Shown here piece by piece: positions 1 to 8,229 of a DNA stretch of 42,446 nucleotides. Position numbers and translations under genes: made by a program. The notes below the pieces were generated by a model, which did not search any database, was not told where the DNA came from, and saw only the letters and a program-made list of their open reading frames with translations. Positions within the stretch are counted from its first letter, which is position 1. Every line of letters starts with the position of its first letter. This DNA comes from Desulfobulbaceae bacterium. Lineage in GTDB: Bacteria; Desulfobacterota; Desulfobulbia; Desulfobulbales; Desulfobulbaceae. The stretch lies in the NCBI GenBank assembly GCA_026987195.1, contig JALSNC010000130.1, forward strand, positions 1 through 42,446, given 5' to 3'.

Positions 1-8
1 GAAAACAC
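1..8 (-). CDS. 5' end of an unknown gene leaving the window
   Basis: On the minus strand a GTG codon (positions 8-6) follows a strong Shine-Dalgarno sequence (AGGAGGAG, complement of 12-19), and a good promoter lies about 80 bases upstream. Only two codons and part of a third are inside the window, so nothing can be said about the product. The start call rests on the ribosome-binding site and promoter alone. Confidence 0.4.
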
Positions 9-87
9 AAGCTCCTCCTGAAAAATATCATCAAATTTTACCGGCAGTTGGGCCGGAAAACCGCACGGAAAGCCCGTACAATTTGAT

Positions 88-116
88 AATATACCATATT
101 TTTTCAGGATTGGCAA
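88..116 (-). promoter_or_regulatory. sigma-70-type promoter for the left-edge gene
   Basis: Read on the minus strand, TTGCCA (116-111) and TATATT (93-88) are separated by exactly 17 bases. The expected leader of about 70 bases contains two small GC-rich inverted repeats and ends in the AGGAGGAG ribosome-binding site of the edge gene. The surrounding DNA is AT-rich compared with its neighbours. Confidence 0.55.
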
Positions 117-150
117 AAAAGAGTGTCGTCGGGAAGGACCTGTTATCTCG

Positions 151-366
151 CAACCCTCACGGGTTGACGAACCATCGGTTTTTTCCGGACACAATGGTAC
201 AAGCGCTCTCAGGGGCCGCAGATTCGGAGTCTACGCTTACCTGTGCAGAGGCGTACATGCGCTGGTAAGCGACCGCAGGGAGACTCCGATAGCCTACCTG
301 TGCGGGCAGGCACGACCGTGCAAAGAGGTACGCGAAGACTCCGTGCGGTTCCTGTGAGCGCTTGCG
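151..366 (-). repeat. family A element, full length, long core (A1)
   Basis: This is one of two complete long-core copies. In the minus (RNA-sense) direction it begins directly at the pth stop codon with GCAAGCGCTCACAGG. It forms a long imperfect palindrome, closes with CCTGAGAGCGCTTG, and ends in the conserved tail (152-200), which points towards the promoter and gene at the left edge. Subrepeats with CGGAGTCT and ACCTGTGCAGG occur in both arms. Short reading frames crossing it are not believable genes. Confidence 0.85.
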
Positions 367-957
367 TTATCTCCTGTTCAGTTCGTTCATGCAGGCCTCG
401 ACGCCCTGGCCGATGAAGAGCCGGATGGCCCTGTCCGTCTTTTCAAAGATCTCCTCCAGTCCCTCCAGCTCCTGATCGGAGAACCTGGACAGGACCCATC
501 GGTCCACCGGCATGGCACCCTGGCCGCCATCTGTCGGCGGCCGGCCGATACCGATCTTGACCCGGGCGAAATCCGAACCGCCCAGGTGGCGGATCAGGGA
601 GCGGATACCGTTGTGTCCCCCGGCCCCACCGCGGGCCACGACCTTGATCCGCCCAGCCGGCAGATCCAGATCGTCGTGGAGAACAAGAACCCGCTGCCGG
701 CTGATCCGATAAAAGTCGGCGAACCGGATAACGCATTCTCCGGAGCGATTCATGTAGGTCTGGGGTTTGAGAAGAATCACCGGTTTTCCCGACAGGTGCC
801 GGCGGCAGTACAGGCCCTGCCACCTGGCGGAGACAAGAGGGCAGTCGGCCGATCGGCCAAAGTGATCAATGGCCAGGAAACCGGCATTGTGCCGGGTCCG
901 GGTATAGCGGGCACCGGGGTTGCCCAGCCCGACAATCAGATAACCTGTTCCAGCCAT
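367..957 (-). CDS. pth: peptidyl-tRNA hydrolase
   Basis: Peptidyl-tRNA hydrolase cleaves the ester bond of peptidyl-tRNAs released early from ribosomes and so recycles tRNA in the cytoplasm. The 196-residue product has the family opening LIVGLGNPGARYTRTRHNAGF, written here in part as VGLGNPG then TRHNAGF with the catalytic His, and the later GGAGGHNGIRS and FARVKIGIGRP signatures. Length is normal for the family. It is the last gene of the ispE-prs-rplY-pth series, an order known in many bacteria. No clear Shine-Dalgarno sequence precedes the ATG. The stop codon touches family A element A1, and two family B repeats lie upstream. Confidence 0.96.
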   Translation of the reverse strand: MAGTGYLIVGLGNPGARYTRTRHNAGFLAIDHFGRSADCPLVSARWQGLYCRRHLSGKPVILLKPQTYMNRSGECVIRFADFYRISRQRVLVLHDDLDLPAGRIKVVARGGAGGHNGIRSLIRHLGGSDFARVKIGIGRPPTDGGQGAMPVDRWVLSRFSDQELEGLEEIFEKTDRAIRLFIGQGVEACMNELNRR

Positions 958-970
958 GCGGGAAAAAGGG

Positions 971-1020
971 GTAAAAGCGTCTGTCTTTTTAGGTGGTTGT
1001 CAATAGCGGTGAACTATTGC
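971..1020 (-). repeat. family B repeat (B1)
   Basis: Reverse-strand copy of the family B repeat, matching the first half (AGTTCACCGCTATTGACAAC) well and the second half loosely. It lies about 15 bases upstream of the pth start codon. Confidence 0.65.
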
Positions 1021-1066
1021 AAAAAGGGGAACAGGGAGAGAGCAGGACGTGATGGCGGGGGCAGTG

Positions 1067-1102
1067 CCCGGGCAGGAGGGCAGGCAAGGCTCCCTGCCCG
1101 GG
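1067..1102. repeat. strong inverted repeat between rplY and pth
   Basis: Perfect 10-base arms (CCCGGGCAGG at 1067-1076, CCTGCCCGGG at 1093-1102) enclose a 16-base loop. No run of T follows on either strand, so it is not a standard intrinsic terminator. It could stabilise or process the rplY-pth transcript. Confidence 0.5.
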
Positions 1103-1114
1103 AACACATCGGAT

Positions 1115-1167
1115 CGTAACGGTTCACCGCTTTCGGCAGTTACCCTGAAATACCGGTACGTTTTCAT
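1115..1167 (+). repeat. family B repeat (B2)
   Basis: Good plus-strand copy: GTAACGGTTCACCGC, then TTTCGGCAG, then TGAAATACCGGTACG. It sits in the 261-base rplY-pth gap, inverted with respect to B1. Confidence 0.8.
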
Positions 1168-1218
1168 CGGATCCGCCAGCGGCAACGGCAAGCGCCGAGC
1201 GGCAGGAAGAACCCTCTG

Positions 1219-1776
1219 CTAGTATACCGTTACGCAGACGACCTCGGGATCATCGAGCATCTCCACGTTTTCGGGCAGCTTCAGGTCACCATAGGTCAGA
1301 CCGGCACCGCCCCGCTCCAGCGGTGTGATATCGGTGACAATGGAGTCAGGGATGTCCAGGGCCCGACCGCGCAGATGGACGACCCGACGGAACACATGCA
1401 GTTCACCACCCAGGTCGACACCCTTGGCGGTTCCGGTGAATTCCAGCGGTACCTCGAAGCTCAGGGGCCTGTCCAGATCGATCTTGAGAAGATCGACATG
1501 GATGACCCGGTCCGTGACCGGATCCTGCTGAATTTCCTGGACCAGAACATGGTGCTGCCGCCTGTCTTCACCTGCGACGTCCAGGGTGATCACGGCATTG
1601 CGGCCATGGATGTGGAGCAGGTTCTTGTGCAGATCAACGGCATCGAACTGCAGGGGAATGGGCTGCTCACCACCACTGTAACAGACGCCCGGGACCAGGT
1701 TGTTTCTCCGCAGACGCCTCATGGCGCCCTTGCCGAAAGCCGTACGCACCTCTGACGGCATATCTACCTGCAACAT
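1219..1776 (-). CDS. rplY: 50S ribosomal protein L25, Ctc/TL5 type
   Basis: The protein binds 5S rRNA in the large ribosomal subunit. Its 185 residues show the two-domain general-stress (Ctc/TL5) form: an N-terminal L25 RNA-binding domain (about 1-90, with RRLRRNNLVPGV near residue 20 and HVDLLKID near 110) and a C-terminal TL5 beta domain (DLKLPENVEMLDDPEVVCVT). A textbook ribosome-binding site (AAGGAGG, then AAAAA, then ATG) fixes the start. It lies between prs and pth, the usual position for this form, and is probably co-transcribed with them. Confidence 0.95.
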   Translation of the reverse strand: MLQVDMPSEVRTAFGKGAMRRLRRNNLVPGVCYSGGEQPIPLQFDAVDLHKNLLHIHGRNAVITLDVAGEDRRQHHVLVQEIQQDPVTDRVIHVDLLKIDLDRPLSFEVPLEFTGTAKGVDLGGELHVFRRVVHLRGRALDIPDSIVTDITPLERGGAGLTYGDLKLPENVEMLDDPEVVCVTVY

Positions 1777-2004
1777 TTTTTCCTCCTTATCAGAAAATCA
1801 GAAGGCCAGGGGCCAGATGTGAGGACAGTCATCTTCCTGCGGCAGTGGCACGATGGTGTCTTTCTGATCTTCATGGTTTGTTGTGCCCGCTCCTGCGGGC
1901 AGAATGTTTAGCAAAAAATCGCAGCCCCGTGACGGGGACGGCGTAATCTTCCTGGTTGGTTGGGGCGGGCCCGGGTAACCCTGGAATTGACCGTCCCTCA
2001 CTGT
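1777..2004. other. intergenic gap between prs and rplY with two small hairpins
   Basis: No gene is visible in these 228 bases. Two short perfect inverted repeats occur: GCCCGC/GCGGGC with a 4-base loop (1885-1900) and CCCCG/CGGGG with a 3-base loop (1925-1937). Neither is followed by a T-rich run in the direction of transcription, so a terminator or attenuator role is only possible. Confidence 0.35.
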
Positions 2005-2943
2005 TCAGACAAAAAGATAGCTCACCGAATCTTCGGCGTGAATTCGCCGAATCGCTTCGCCAAGCAGTTCCCCCACCGAAAGCACGGTGATCTTTTTGCA
2101 TTTTTTTCCATCCTCCCGCAGGGGGATCGAATTGGTCACCACCAGCGACTTGATACAGGATGCCTCCAGCCGTTTGATGGCGGGTCCGGACAGGACCGCA
2201 TGCGAACAGCAGGCGTGTACCTCCCTTGCCCCCTGCTCCTTCAGTTTCTCGGCAGCCCCGCACAGGGTACCGGCGGTATCGACCATGTCATCCAGGAGGA
2301 TGGCCGTCTTGCCGGTGACGTCGCCGATCACGTGCATGGCCTCACACTCGTTGGCCCGCTCACGCCGTTTGTCGATGATGGCAAGCCCGGCATTGAGACG
2401 TTTGGCAAAGGCCCTGGTCCGTTCGACGCCACCCGCATCCGGCGAGACCATGATCACGTTGTCAAAGGTCTCCCTGATATACTTGAGGATGATGGGCGCG
2501 GCATAGAGATGGTCCACCGGGATATTGAAGAATCCCTGGATCTGCCCGGCGTGCAGATCCATGCAGAGCACCCGCCGGGTTCCGACGGCCATCAGCATCT
2601 CGGCCACGGCCTTGGCGGTGATGGGGACGCGGGGCCTGACCTTGCGGTCCTGGCGGGCATAGCCGTAGTAGGGCATGACAGCGGTGATCCTGCGTGCCGA
2701 GGCCCTGCGCAGGGCATCCACCATGATGATCAGCTCCATCAGGTGATCATTGACCGGAGTACAGGTGGGCTGAATGACAAAGACATCGGTGCCACGCACG
2801 TTTTCCCCGATCTCCACCGAAATCTCGCCGTCAGAGAACTGCTTCACTTCGGCGGCACCCAGCGGTATATCCAGGTAACTGCAAATCTCCCCGGCAATGG
2901 CCGGATTGGCATTACCGGTAAAAACCTTCATAATATTCGGCAT
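2005..2943 (-). CDS. prs: ribose-phosphate pyrophosphokinase (PRPP synthetase)
   Basis: The enzyme makes PRPP from ribose-5-phosphate and ATP, for purine, pyrimidine, histidine and NAD synthesis. The 312-residue product has the expected length and class I signatures: [16 protein letters not shown] near residue 35, [14 protein letters not shown] near 95, a metal- and substrate-binding [13 protein letters not shown] near 130, and the PRPP-binding loop [13 protein letters not shown] near 220. The start has a GAGG sequence eight bases upstream. A family B repeat and tRNA-Gln separate it from ispE. The order ispE-prs-rplY-pth supports a shared transcription unit. Confidence 0.97.
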   Translation of the reverse strand: MPNIMKVFTGNANPAIAGEICSYLDIPLGAAEVKQFSDGEISVEIGENVRGTDVFVIQPTCTPVNDHLMELIIMVDALRRASARRITAVMPYYGYARQDRKVRPRVPITAKAVAEMLMAVGTRRVLCMDLHAGQIQGFFNIPVDHLYAAPIILKYIRETFDNVIMVSPDAGGVERTRAFAKRLNAGLAIIDKRRERANECEAMHVIGDVTGKTAILLDDMVDTAGTLCGAAEKLKEQGAREVHACCSHAVLSGPAIKRLEASCIKSLVVTNSIPLREDGKKCKKITVLSVGELLGEAIRRIHAEDSVSYLFV

Positions 2944-2962
2944 AACGGGAGCCTCAGAATTT

Positions 2963-3006
2963 GTAACAGTTCACCGCTATCGGCAACAACTTTAAATCTC
3001 GCAAAA
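2963..3006 (+). repeat. family B repeat (B3)
   Basis: Near-consensus first half (GTAACAGTTCACCGC then TATCGGCAAC) with a degenerate second half. It lies 20 bases upstream of the prs start codon and directly beside tRNA-Gln. Confidence 0.8.
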
Positions 3007-3028
3007 AATTGTATCTGTTACCAGAAAT

Positions 3029-3103
3029 TGGCTGGGGCGGAGGGATTCGAACCCCCGAATGCAAGGATCAAAACCTTGTGTCTTACCGCTTGACGACGCC
3101 CCA
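3029..3103 (-). tRNA. tRNA-Gln (anticodon UUG)
   Basis: The minus strand folds into a complete cloverleaf. The acceptor arms TGGGGCG and CGCCCCA pair perfectly. The anticodon stem CAAGG/CCTTG holds loop TTTTGAT with anticodon TTG, and the T-arm contains GGTTCGAATCC. The CCA end is encoded (3031-3029). The 75-base gene sits between ispE and prs and may be processed from their transcript. Confidence 0.96.
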
Positions 3104-3158
3104 ATCAGTCACTGACAACCACCTGTCGACAAAGAACCTGCCCGAACAACAAATACCA

Positions 3159-4112
3159 TTACGCCGGTGTCCCGGCAATGCACCCGCCACCGGAGGCTGA
3201 CTGGTCCGGGCATATCGGTTGGACGAGAAAGACATGGGGATACTGCTGCCGCAGCAGATCCAGGCACCTCCGGGCGCGATCCGCCTCCTGCTCCGGAAAA
3301 AGGCCGAACACCGTCGGCCCTGATCCCGACATCATGGCTGCCCGGGCGCCCTGATGCAGCAGAAAATCCTTGATCTCCGTGAGCTCCCTGTGGCGTGAAG
3401 CAGTTACCCTTTCGAGATCATTTGTCATCTGCGAAACATCAAAATCCGGCCCCATCTGAGGAGGGGTTCCTGCCGGGCCTGCATCGTCATTCCGGGAACT
3501 ATTCAGGTTAAATTCTTTTTTTTCCGGTGTCAATGCTAAATTCTGATAGACCCACCTCGTGGACACGGAAAAACCCGGATTGACCAGCAGCACCAGGTAT
3601 CCCGCCAGCCCTGCCGCGGGAGTCAGTACTTCGCCGATACCGGTAGCCCGGGCCGCAGGGAGAGAGGCGACGAAAAATGGGACGTCAGCGCCCAGCTCCA
3701 GGCCCATCTCGGCCAGCTCCTCCCTGGAGCAGCCGGTCCGGAAGAGATCATTCATCCCTTTCAAGGTGGCGGCGGCATCGCTGGAACCGCCCCCGAGACC
3801 GGCGGCAACGGGAATGGTCTTGAACAGGCGCAGCTCCACCCCACGCAGATTGCCGCTGATACGTCCTCCGGCACGGGCGAGAAACAGGGCGGCGGCCCGG
3901 TACACCAGGTTGCTGCCGTCCTGGGCCAGGTCACTGTCCGGGCAGTGCAGCCGGATCCCCTCTTCCAGCGGCCGCAGTTCCAGCCGGTCGAAGAGGGTCA
4001 GCTTCTGCATCAGGGTGTCCAGGGTATGGTACCCGTCGGTCCTGCGACCGGTGACCCTGAGGAAGAGATTGATCTTGGCCGGGGCGAGACGGATCAGTGT
4101 ATCCCGGTTCAT
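3159..4112 (-). CDS. ispE: 4-diphosphocytidyl-2-C-methyl-D-erythritol kinase
   Basis: A GHMP kinase that phosphorylates CDP-methylerythritol in the non-mevalonate isoprenoid pathway. The 317-residue product opens with APAKINLFLRV and GRRTDGYH. It has the ATP-binding glycine loop PVAAGLGGGSSDAAA near residue 95 and the C-terminal MMSGSGPTVFGLF. It is slightly longer than the usual 280-300 residues, with an insertion near residues 205-235 (NLNSSRNDDAGPAG region) and a Gly-rich C-terminal end. It starts 11 bases after the DUF1844 gene, so the two are probably co-transcribed. Confidence 0.96.
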   Translation of the reverse strand: MNRDTLIRLAPAKINLFLRVTGRRTDGYHTLDTLMQKLTLFDRLELRPLEEGIRLHCPDSDLAQDGSNLVYRAAALFLARAGGRISGNLRGVELRLFKTIPVAAGLGGGSSDAAATLKGMNDLFRTGCSREELAEMGLELGADVPFFVASLPAARATGIGEVLTPAAGLAGYLVLLVNPGFSVSTRWVYQNLALTPEKKEFNLNSSRNDDAGPAGTPPQMGPDFDVSQMTNDLERVTASRHRELTEIKDFLLHQGARAAMMSGSGPTVFGLFPEQEADRARRCLDLLRQQYPHVFLVQPICPDQSASGGGCIAGTPA

Positions 4113-4123
4113 GCCCCGATCAC

Positions 4124-4447
4124 TCAGGATGACTGCGTGGCCTTGACGAACCGCATCTTCAGCTCGTAGAGCATCCTGGTCAGCAGTTCGTTTTCCTGGG
4201 CATCCAGATTGCCCCTGGTCTTTTCGGCCAGCATGGTCAAGGTGTCGATGGTGTGCCGGGCAAGTTCGATGTCACGAACCTTCTCACCGGTTTCCGGGTG
4301 GGGCAGCTCACCAAGATGAAAGAGGGCCGAGGTGTTCAGCGACAGGATGAACGAGGCAAAGGAGACCTCGGGCATGACACACTTGCCCTCGCTGTTGCGG
4401 ACCCTGCCCTCGGGGCACTCACCGCAGTTGTTGGACGATTCACTCAT
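4124..4447 (-). CDS. DUF1844 family protein
   Basis: A 107-residue soluble protein. Residues 28-104 match the DUF1844 pattern: FASFILSLNTSALFHLGE, then HTIDTLTMLAEKTRGNL, then NELLTRMLYELKMRFV. The N-terminal 25 residues are polar and contain CGECPEG and a later Cys, which could bind a metal. The function is unknown. In Desulfobacterota this gene is commonly next to ispE, as here. A family B repeat lies 11 bases upstream of its start. Confidence 0.85.
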   Translation of the reverse strand: MSESSNNCGECPEGRVRNSEGKCVMPEVSFASFILSLNTSALFHLGELPHPETGEKVRDIELARHTIDTLTMLAEKTRGNLDAQENELLTRMLYELKMRFVKATQSS

Positions 4448-4458
4448 GATGGCTCATT

Positions 4459-4510
4459 CTAACAGTTCACCGTTATCGGCAACTACCTTGAAATACCGGT
4501 ACGTTTACGC
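4459..4510 (+). repeat. family B repeat (B4)
   Basis: One of the best copies: AACAGTTCACCG, TTATCGGCAACTACC, TTGAAATACCGGTACG, then TTTAC. It lies directly upstream of the DUF1844 start codon, on the opposite strand to that gene. Confidence 0.85.
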
Positions 4511-4566
4511 TTCATTTTCAAAAAGGTCGGCTGAGCGGAACCGTGCCGGCAGCGGCCTGATCCGCA

Positions 4567-4592
4567 CCGCCGCCATGGCGCCACGGCGGCGG
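4567..4592. terminator. GC-rich hairpin after serA
   Basis: Perfect 8-base arms CCGCCGCC and GGCGGCGG enclose ATGGCGCCAC, which is itself nearly self-complementary. It lies 18 bases past the serA stop codon. There is no T-run after it on the minus strand, so it may act as a transcript-end stabiliser instead of an intrinsic terminator. Confidence 0.4.
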
Positions 4593-4609
4593 ATGCGAGT
4601 CAGCGGATC

Positions 4610-6208
4610 TCAGCCGTTGTAGGCTGGCAGCTCCAGGACCATGGCATCATCGATGTCAGGCAGGCTGCGGACCTTTTCCAGGAGCTCCCGGGAGACCAGG
4701 GTGTCGGTATTGAGGAGGATGATGTTCTGCTTGCTGCTCTCCTCGCGGCCCACGGTCATGCTGGAGATATTGGTGCCATTCTCGCCCAGGGTGGTGCCCA
4801 GGGCACCGATGACCCCGGGTTTGTCCTGGTTGTAGACCAGCAGCATGTGGCCGGCGGGCAGGGCCTCGAGCCGGAACGAATTGAAACGGACCAGGCGCGG
4901 CTCCTTTTTGCCGAACACGGTGCCGGCCAGGAGATTTTCACCCTCGTTGGTCCGTACGGTGATCCGGAGAAGATTGGTGAAATCGGCGGCCTGCTTGGTC
5001 TTGGACTCCACCACCCGGATCCCGCGCTCCTTGGCGATGAGCGGTGCGTTGACAAAGTTGACCGCATCCTGGAGGATCGGCGTGAACAGTCCCTTGAGAA
5101 AGGCGACGGTCACCGGCCCGGTGTCCTGCTCGGCAAGGTCGCCGCTGAACTCGAGATTGATCTCCTCCACGCCGCCGCGGGCGATCTGCATATGCAGGGA
5201 ACCGAGCATCTCGCCCAGGGTGATGTAGGGGCCAACCTTGGCCAGGACGTCGTCGCTGACCGAGGGAACATTGACCGCGTTGCGCACCGCGCCCTTGAGC
5301 AGATAGTCGGCCACCTGCTCGGCAATGGCCGAGGCCACGTTCTCCTGGGCCTCGCTGGTGGAGGCGCCGAGATGCGGGGTACAGATGAAGTTGTTGAGGG
5401 AGAGAAGCGGTGTTGTCTCCAGGCTGGTGGGCTCCTTTTCAAAGACATCCAGGGCCGCGCCGGCGATCCGCCCCTCCTTGAGGGCCTCATAGAGCGCCTC
5501 TTCGTCGACCACACCGCCACGGGCGCAGTCGATGAACATGGCGTCCTCCTTCATGTTGGCGAAGAATTCGGTGGAGAGCAGGTGACGGGTGCCCTTGGTC
5601 AGCGGCGTGTGCACGGAGATGAAGTCGGCGCGCCTGGCCAGCTCGTCCAGCTCCACCAGCTCAACGCCAAGCTTCTCCACCAGGTCGAGCGGCATGAAAG
5701 GGTCATAGGCAATGACCTTCATGTGCAGCCCCTGGGCCCGGTTGGCGACAATGGAGCCGATACGGCCGATGCCGACGATACCCAGCACCTTGCCGGAGAC
5801 CTCGCGACCCATGAAGGATTTCTTCTCCCACTTGCCGGCCTTCATGGAGGCCGTGGCCTGGGGAATGTTGCGGGCCAGCGACATCATCATGGCGATGGCG
5901 TGCTCGGCGGCGGTGGTGGCATTGCCGTCCGGCGCGTTCATGACCACGATACCCTTCTGGCTGGCTGCGGGGATATCGACATTGTCCAGGCCGATGCCGG
6001 CCCGGCCCACCACCTTGAGCCTGGTGGCGGCCTCGATGATATCGGCGCGCACCTTGGTGGCGCTGCGGATCACCAGGCCGTCGTATTCCGGAATAATCGC
6101 CTTGAGTTCCTCCGGAGGCAGGCCGGTATTGACATCCACTTCAAGACCGGCATCCCTGAGGATCTTTTCACCAATGGGTGCCAGATTGTCACTGATAAGA
6201 ACCTTCAT
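4610..6208 (-). CDS. serA: D-3-phosphoglycerate dehydrogenase
   Basis: Catalyses the first step of serine synthesis, NAD-dependent oxidation of 3-phosphoglycerate. The 532-residue product is the long form: substrate- and NAD-binding domains (1-310, with GKVLGIVGIGRIGSIVA and the catalytic region TPHLGASTSEAQ), an intervening ASB domain, and a C-terminal ACT domain ending NIILLNTDTLVSRELLE. The frame stays open for 114 more codons upstream. I start at MKVLISDNLAPIGE because it matches the family N-terminus and follows GGGGAGAGAG. A consensus promoter lies about 165 bases upstream. A GC-rich hairpin follows the stop codon. Confidence 0.96.
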   Translation of the reverse strand: MKVLISDNLAPIGEKILRDAGLEVDVNTGLPPEELKAIIPEYDGLVIRSATKVRADIIEAATRLKVVGRAGIGLDNVDIPAASQKGIVVMNAPDGNATTAAEHAIAMMMSLARNIPQATASMKAGKWEKKSFMGREVSGKVLGIVGIGRIGSIVANRAQGLHMKVIAYDPFMPLDLVEKLGVELVELDELARRADFISVHTPLTKGTRHLLSTEFFANMKEDAMFIDCARGGVVDEEALYEALKEGRIAGAALDVFEKEPTSLETTPLLSLNNFICTPHLGASTSEAQENVASAIAEQVADYLLKGAVRNAVNVPSVSDDVLAKVGPYITLGEMLGSLHMQIARGGVEEINLEFSGDLAEQDTGPVTVAFLKGLFTPILQDAVNFVNAPLIAKERGIRVVESKTKQAADFTNLLRITVRTNEGENLLAGTVFGKKEPRLVRFNSFRLEALPAGHMLLVYNQDKPGVIGALGTTLGENGTNISSMTVGREESSKQNIILLNTDTLVSRELLEKVRSLPDIDDAMVLELPAYNG

Positions 6209-6373
6209 CTCTCTCCCCTTGATCAGAAAACAGAAGCCGGAGGACAGGAACCGATTCCGGTTTCCGCCTGCGGCGATTGAAACGGCAGTCTCGGGCAGTG
6301 GCTCCGGTTTTACGGCCGCCTGCAATAGCGGCCAGGGAACCGGGGTCATGCTGGTTTCTCGGAAAAATAGCAA

Positions 6374-6402
6374 AGTATAACTGTATTCACGGTTGCAGAC
6401 AA
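6374..6402 (-). promoter_or_regulatory. promoter for serA
   Basis: On the minus strand TTGTCT (6402-6397) and TATACT (6379-6374) are separated by exactly 17 bases in an AT-rich stretch. It would give a leader of about 160 bases before serA. The leader region has no other visible gene. Confidence 0.6.
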
Positions 6403-6481
6403 CAGGAAAGTATATTTCTTCCGAAAAACCGGGATGAGCCGCCGCTTTTGGTGTAAGAAGACCGTGCCGCCATTTCTTCCC

Positions 6482-6510
6482 TTGAAGCAAAGATTTTTTG
6501 GGGATATATT
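6482..6510 (+). promoter_or_regulatory. promoter for gltX
   Basis: TTGAAG (6482-6487) and TATATT (6505-6510) are separated by 17 bases, divergent from the serA promoter. The leader of about 175 bases contains family B repeat B5. Confidence 0.55.
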
Positions 6511-6604
6511 GCAGGATTCGGTTTACAGTTCGACATATGTCTCCGTCTGCCATTCCGATTTTTCACGTCGGCACCGGGTCTTCCCGTTGCCGGCGTTCCG
6601 ATTT

Positions 6605-6655
6605 CGTAACAGCTGCCGCTATCGGCAACTATTTTGAATTACCGGTTCTTTTACC
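6605..6655 (+). repeat. family B repeat (B5)
   Basis: Plus-strand copy: CGTAACAGCTGCCGC, TATCGGCAACTATT, TTGAATTACCGG, then CTTTTAC. It ends about 35 bases before the gltX start and lies inside its predicted leader. Confidence 0.8.
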
Positions 6656-6689
6656 CGATTTTTCGACCTCAGCCACAAGGAGCCCGATG

Positions 6690-8177
6690 ATGAGCGAAGT
6701 CCGTGTCCGTTTCCCCCCCAGCCCCACCGGCTACCTCCACATCGGCGGTGCCCGCACCGCCCTGCTCAACTGGCTGTGGGCGCGGAAAAACAATGGCAAA
6801 CTGATCTTGCGCATCGAGGACACCGACGCCGAGCGGTCCACCCGCGAGTCCATCGAGGGGATCATAGACGGCCTCACCTGGCTTGGCCTGGACTGGGACG
6901 AGGGCCCCTATTTCCAGACGGAATTCGCGCACGAACATGTGGCGGCTGCGGAAAGGCTCCTGGCCTCCGGCCATGCCTACAAGTGCTTCTGCACCAGGGA
7001 AGAGCTGGAGAAGAAGCGGCAGCAGGCCCTGGCGGAGAAGAGGGATGTCCGTTACGACGGCACCTGCCGCGACCTGAGCCCGGAAGAAGTCCGGGCCAAG
7101 GAGGAGGCCGGCCTGCCCCATGTCATCCGTTTCCGGGTGCCGCAGAAAGAGGGGACCGTTGCCTATGAGGACAGGGTCCTGGGCCGGATCGAACGGCGGT
7201 ACGACGATATCGAGGACTTTGTCATTGTCCGCTCCAACGGCCGTCCCCTCTACCTGCTCTGCAACGTGGTGGATGACATCCGCGACCGGATCACCCACAT
7301 CATCCGCGGCCAGGACCACATGACCAACACCACCCGCCAGGTTCTCCTCTACGAGGCCCTTGGCGCGGCAGTACCGGTGTTTGCCCACATGCCGCTCACC
7401 CTGGATCTGCAGAAACGCAAGATCTCCAAACGCAGCCATGGCGAGATCGTCTCGGTCCAGTTCTACCGGGAACGGGGCTTTCTGCCCTGGGCCCTGTGCA
7501 ACTTCCTGGCCCTGCTCGGCTGGAACCCGGGCACGGACCAGGAGATCTTCTCCCGCAAGGAGATGATTGAGGCCTTCAGCCTGGAACGGATCAGCAAGGT
7601 CAACTCGGTGTTCAACTACCGCAAGGGTGATCCGAAATTCTTCACCGACCCCAAGCTGATCTCTATGAATGCCCATTACCTGCGGACCATGGATGTCGGG
7701 GAACTGGGCGACCTGGTGAAAAAGGAGCTCGAAGAGGAGGGTATCTGGAACCCGGCCTGGGAGGAGGGTGAAGGCCGGCAATGGTACCTGGCCACCCTGG
7801 ACCTGATCCGTGACCGCTTCCACACCCTCAAGGACTTCGCCACCCTGGGACGGGCCTACTTTGCCGACGACTACACCGTGGAGACAAAGCCGCTGAAAAA
7901 GAATATCCTCAAACAGCCGGACCTGAAAAAATGGCTGCCCGGGCTGGCCGACCTCTTTGCCCGGCTCGATGACTTCAGCAAAGAGGAGACCGAGCGGGTC
8001 ACCCGGGAACTGGCCGCCGAGCTGGACATCAAGCCCGGTATCCTGATCAACGGCATGCGCACCGTGCTCACCGGCCAGCTCGCCGGCCCGGGCATGTTCG
8101 ACATCCTCGTCACCCTGGGCCGTGACCGGGTTGTGCAGCGACTGCGTAACGTGGAGCATCTCTACAGCGCACAGTAA
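6690..8177 (+). CDS. gltX: glutamate--tRNA ligase
   Basis: Class I aminoacyl-tRNA synthetase that charges tRNA-Glu (or tRNA-Glu and tRNA-Gln in non-discriminating forms). The 495-residue product starts [19 protein letters not shown] with the HIGH-type motif, and has the KISKRSHG form of KMSKS near residue 245, followed by the all-helical anticodon-binding half. The frame is open for 64 more codons upstream, but AAGGAG at 6677-6682 places the start at 6690, with 6687 as the alternative. A separate glnS follows, so this enzyme need only make Glu-tRNA-Glu. Confidence 0.96.
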   Translation: MSEVRVRFPPSPTGYLHIGGARTALLNWLWARKNNGKLILRIEDTDAERSTRESIEGIIDGLTWLGLDWDEGPYFQTEFAHEHVAAAERLLASGHAYKCFCTREELEKKRQQALAEKRDVRYDGTCRDLSPEEVRAKEEAGLPHVIRFRVPQKEGTVAYEDRVLGRIERRYDDIEDFVIVRSNGRPLYLLCNVVDDIRDRITHIIRGQDHMTNTTRQVLLYEALGAAVPVFAHMPLTLDLQKRKISKRSHGEIVSVQFYRERGFLPWALCNFLALLGWNPGTDQEIFSRKEMIEAFSLERISKVNSVFNYRKGDPKFFTDPKLISMNAHYLRTMDVGELGDLVKKELEEEGIWNPAWEEGEGRQWYLATLDLIRDRFHTLKDFATLGRAYFADDYTVETKPLKKNILKQPDLKKWLPGLADLFARLDDFSKEETERVTRELAAELDIKPGILINGMRTVLTGQLAGPGMFDILVTLGRDRVVQRLRNVEHLYSAQ

Positions 8178-8184
8178 CCTTTTC

Positions 8185-8212
8185 GTAACAGTTCAGCAGT
8201 ACGCCATCTGCC
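8185..8212 (+). repeat. family B repeat, partial (B6)
   Basis: Only the first part (CGTAACAGTTCAGC) is recognisable before similarity fades. It occupies the short gap between gltX and glnS, 18 bases before the glnS start. Confidence 0.5.
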
Positions 8213-8229
8213 CCTACAAAGACACCGCC

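Noticed and set aside
83..268. Short reading frames across family A elements (also near 13153, 32509, 39831 and 40000)
   Set aside because: They arise because the GC-rich repeats lack stop codons; no ribosome-binding sites, and the translations do not resemble proteins.
6209..6553. N-terminal extension of serA by 114 codons
   Set aside because: It has no similarity to 3-phosphoglycerate dehydrogenases, covers the promoter, and a good ribosome-binding site precedes the inner ATG at 6208.
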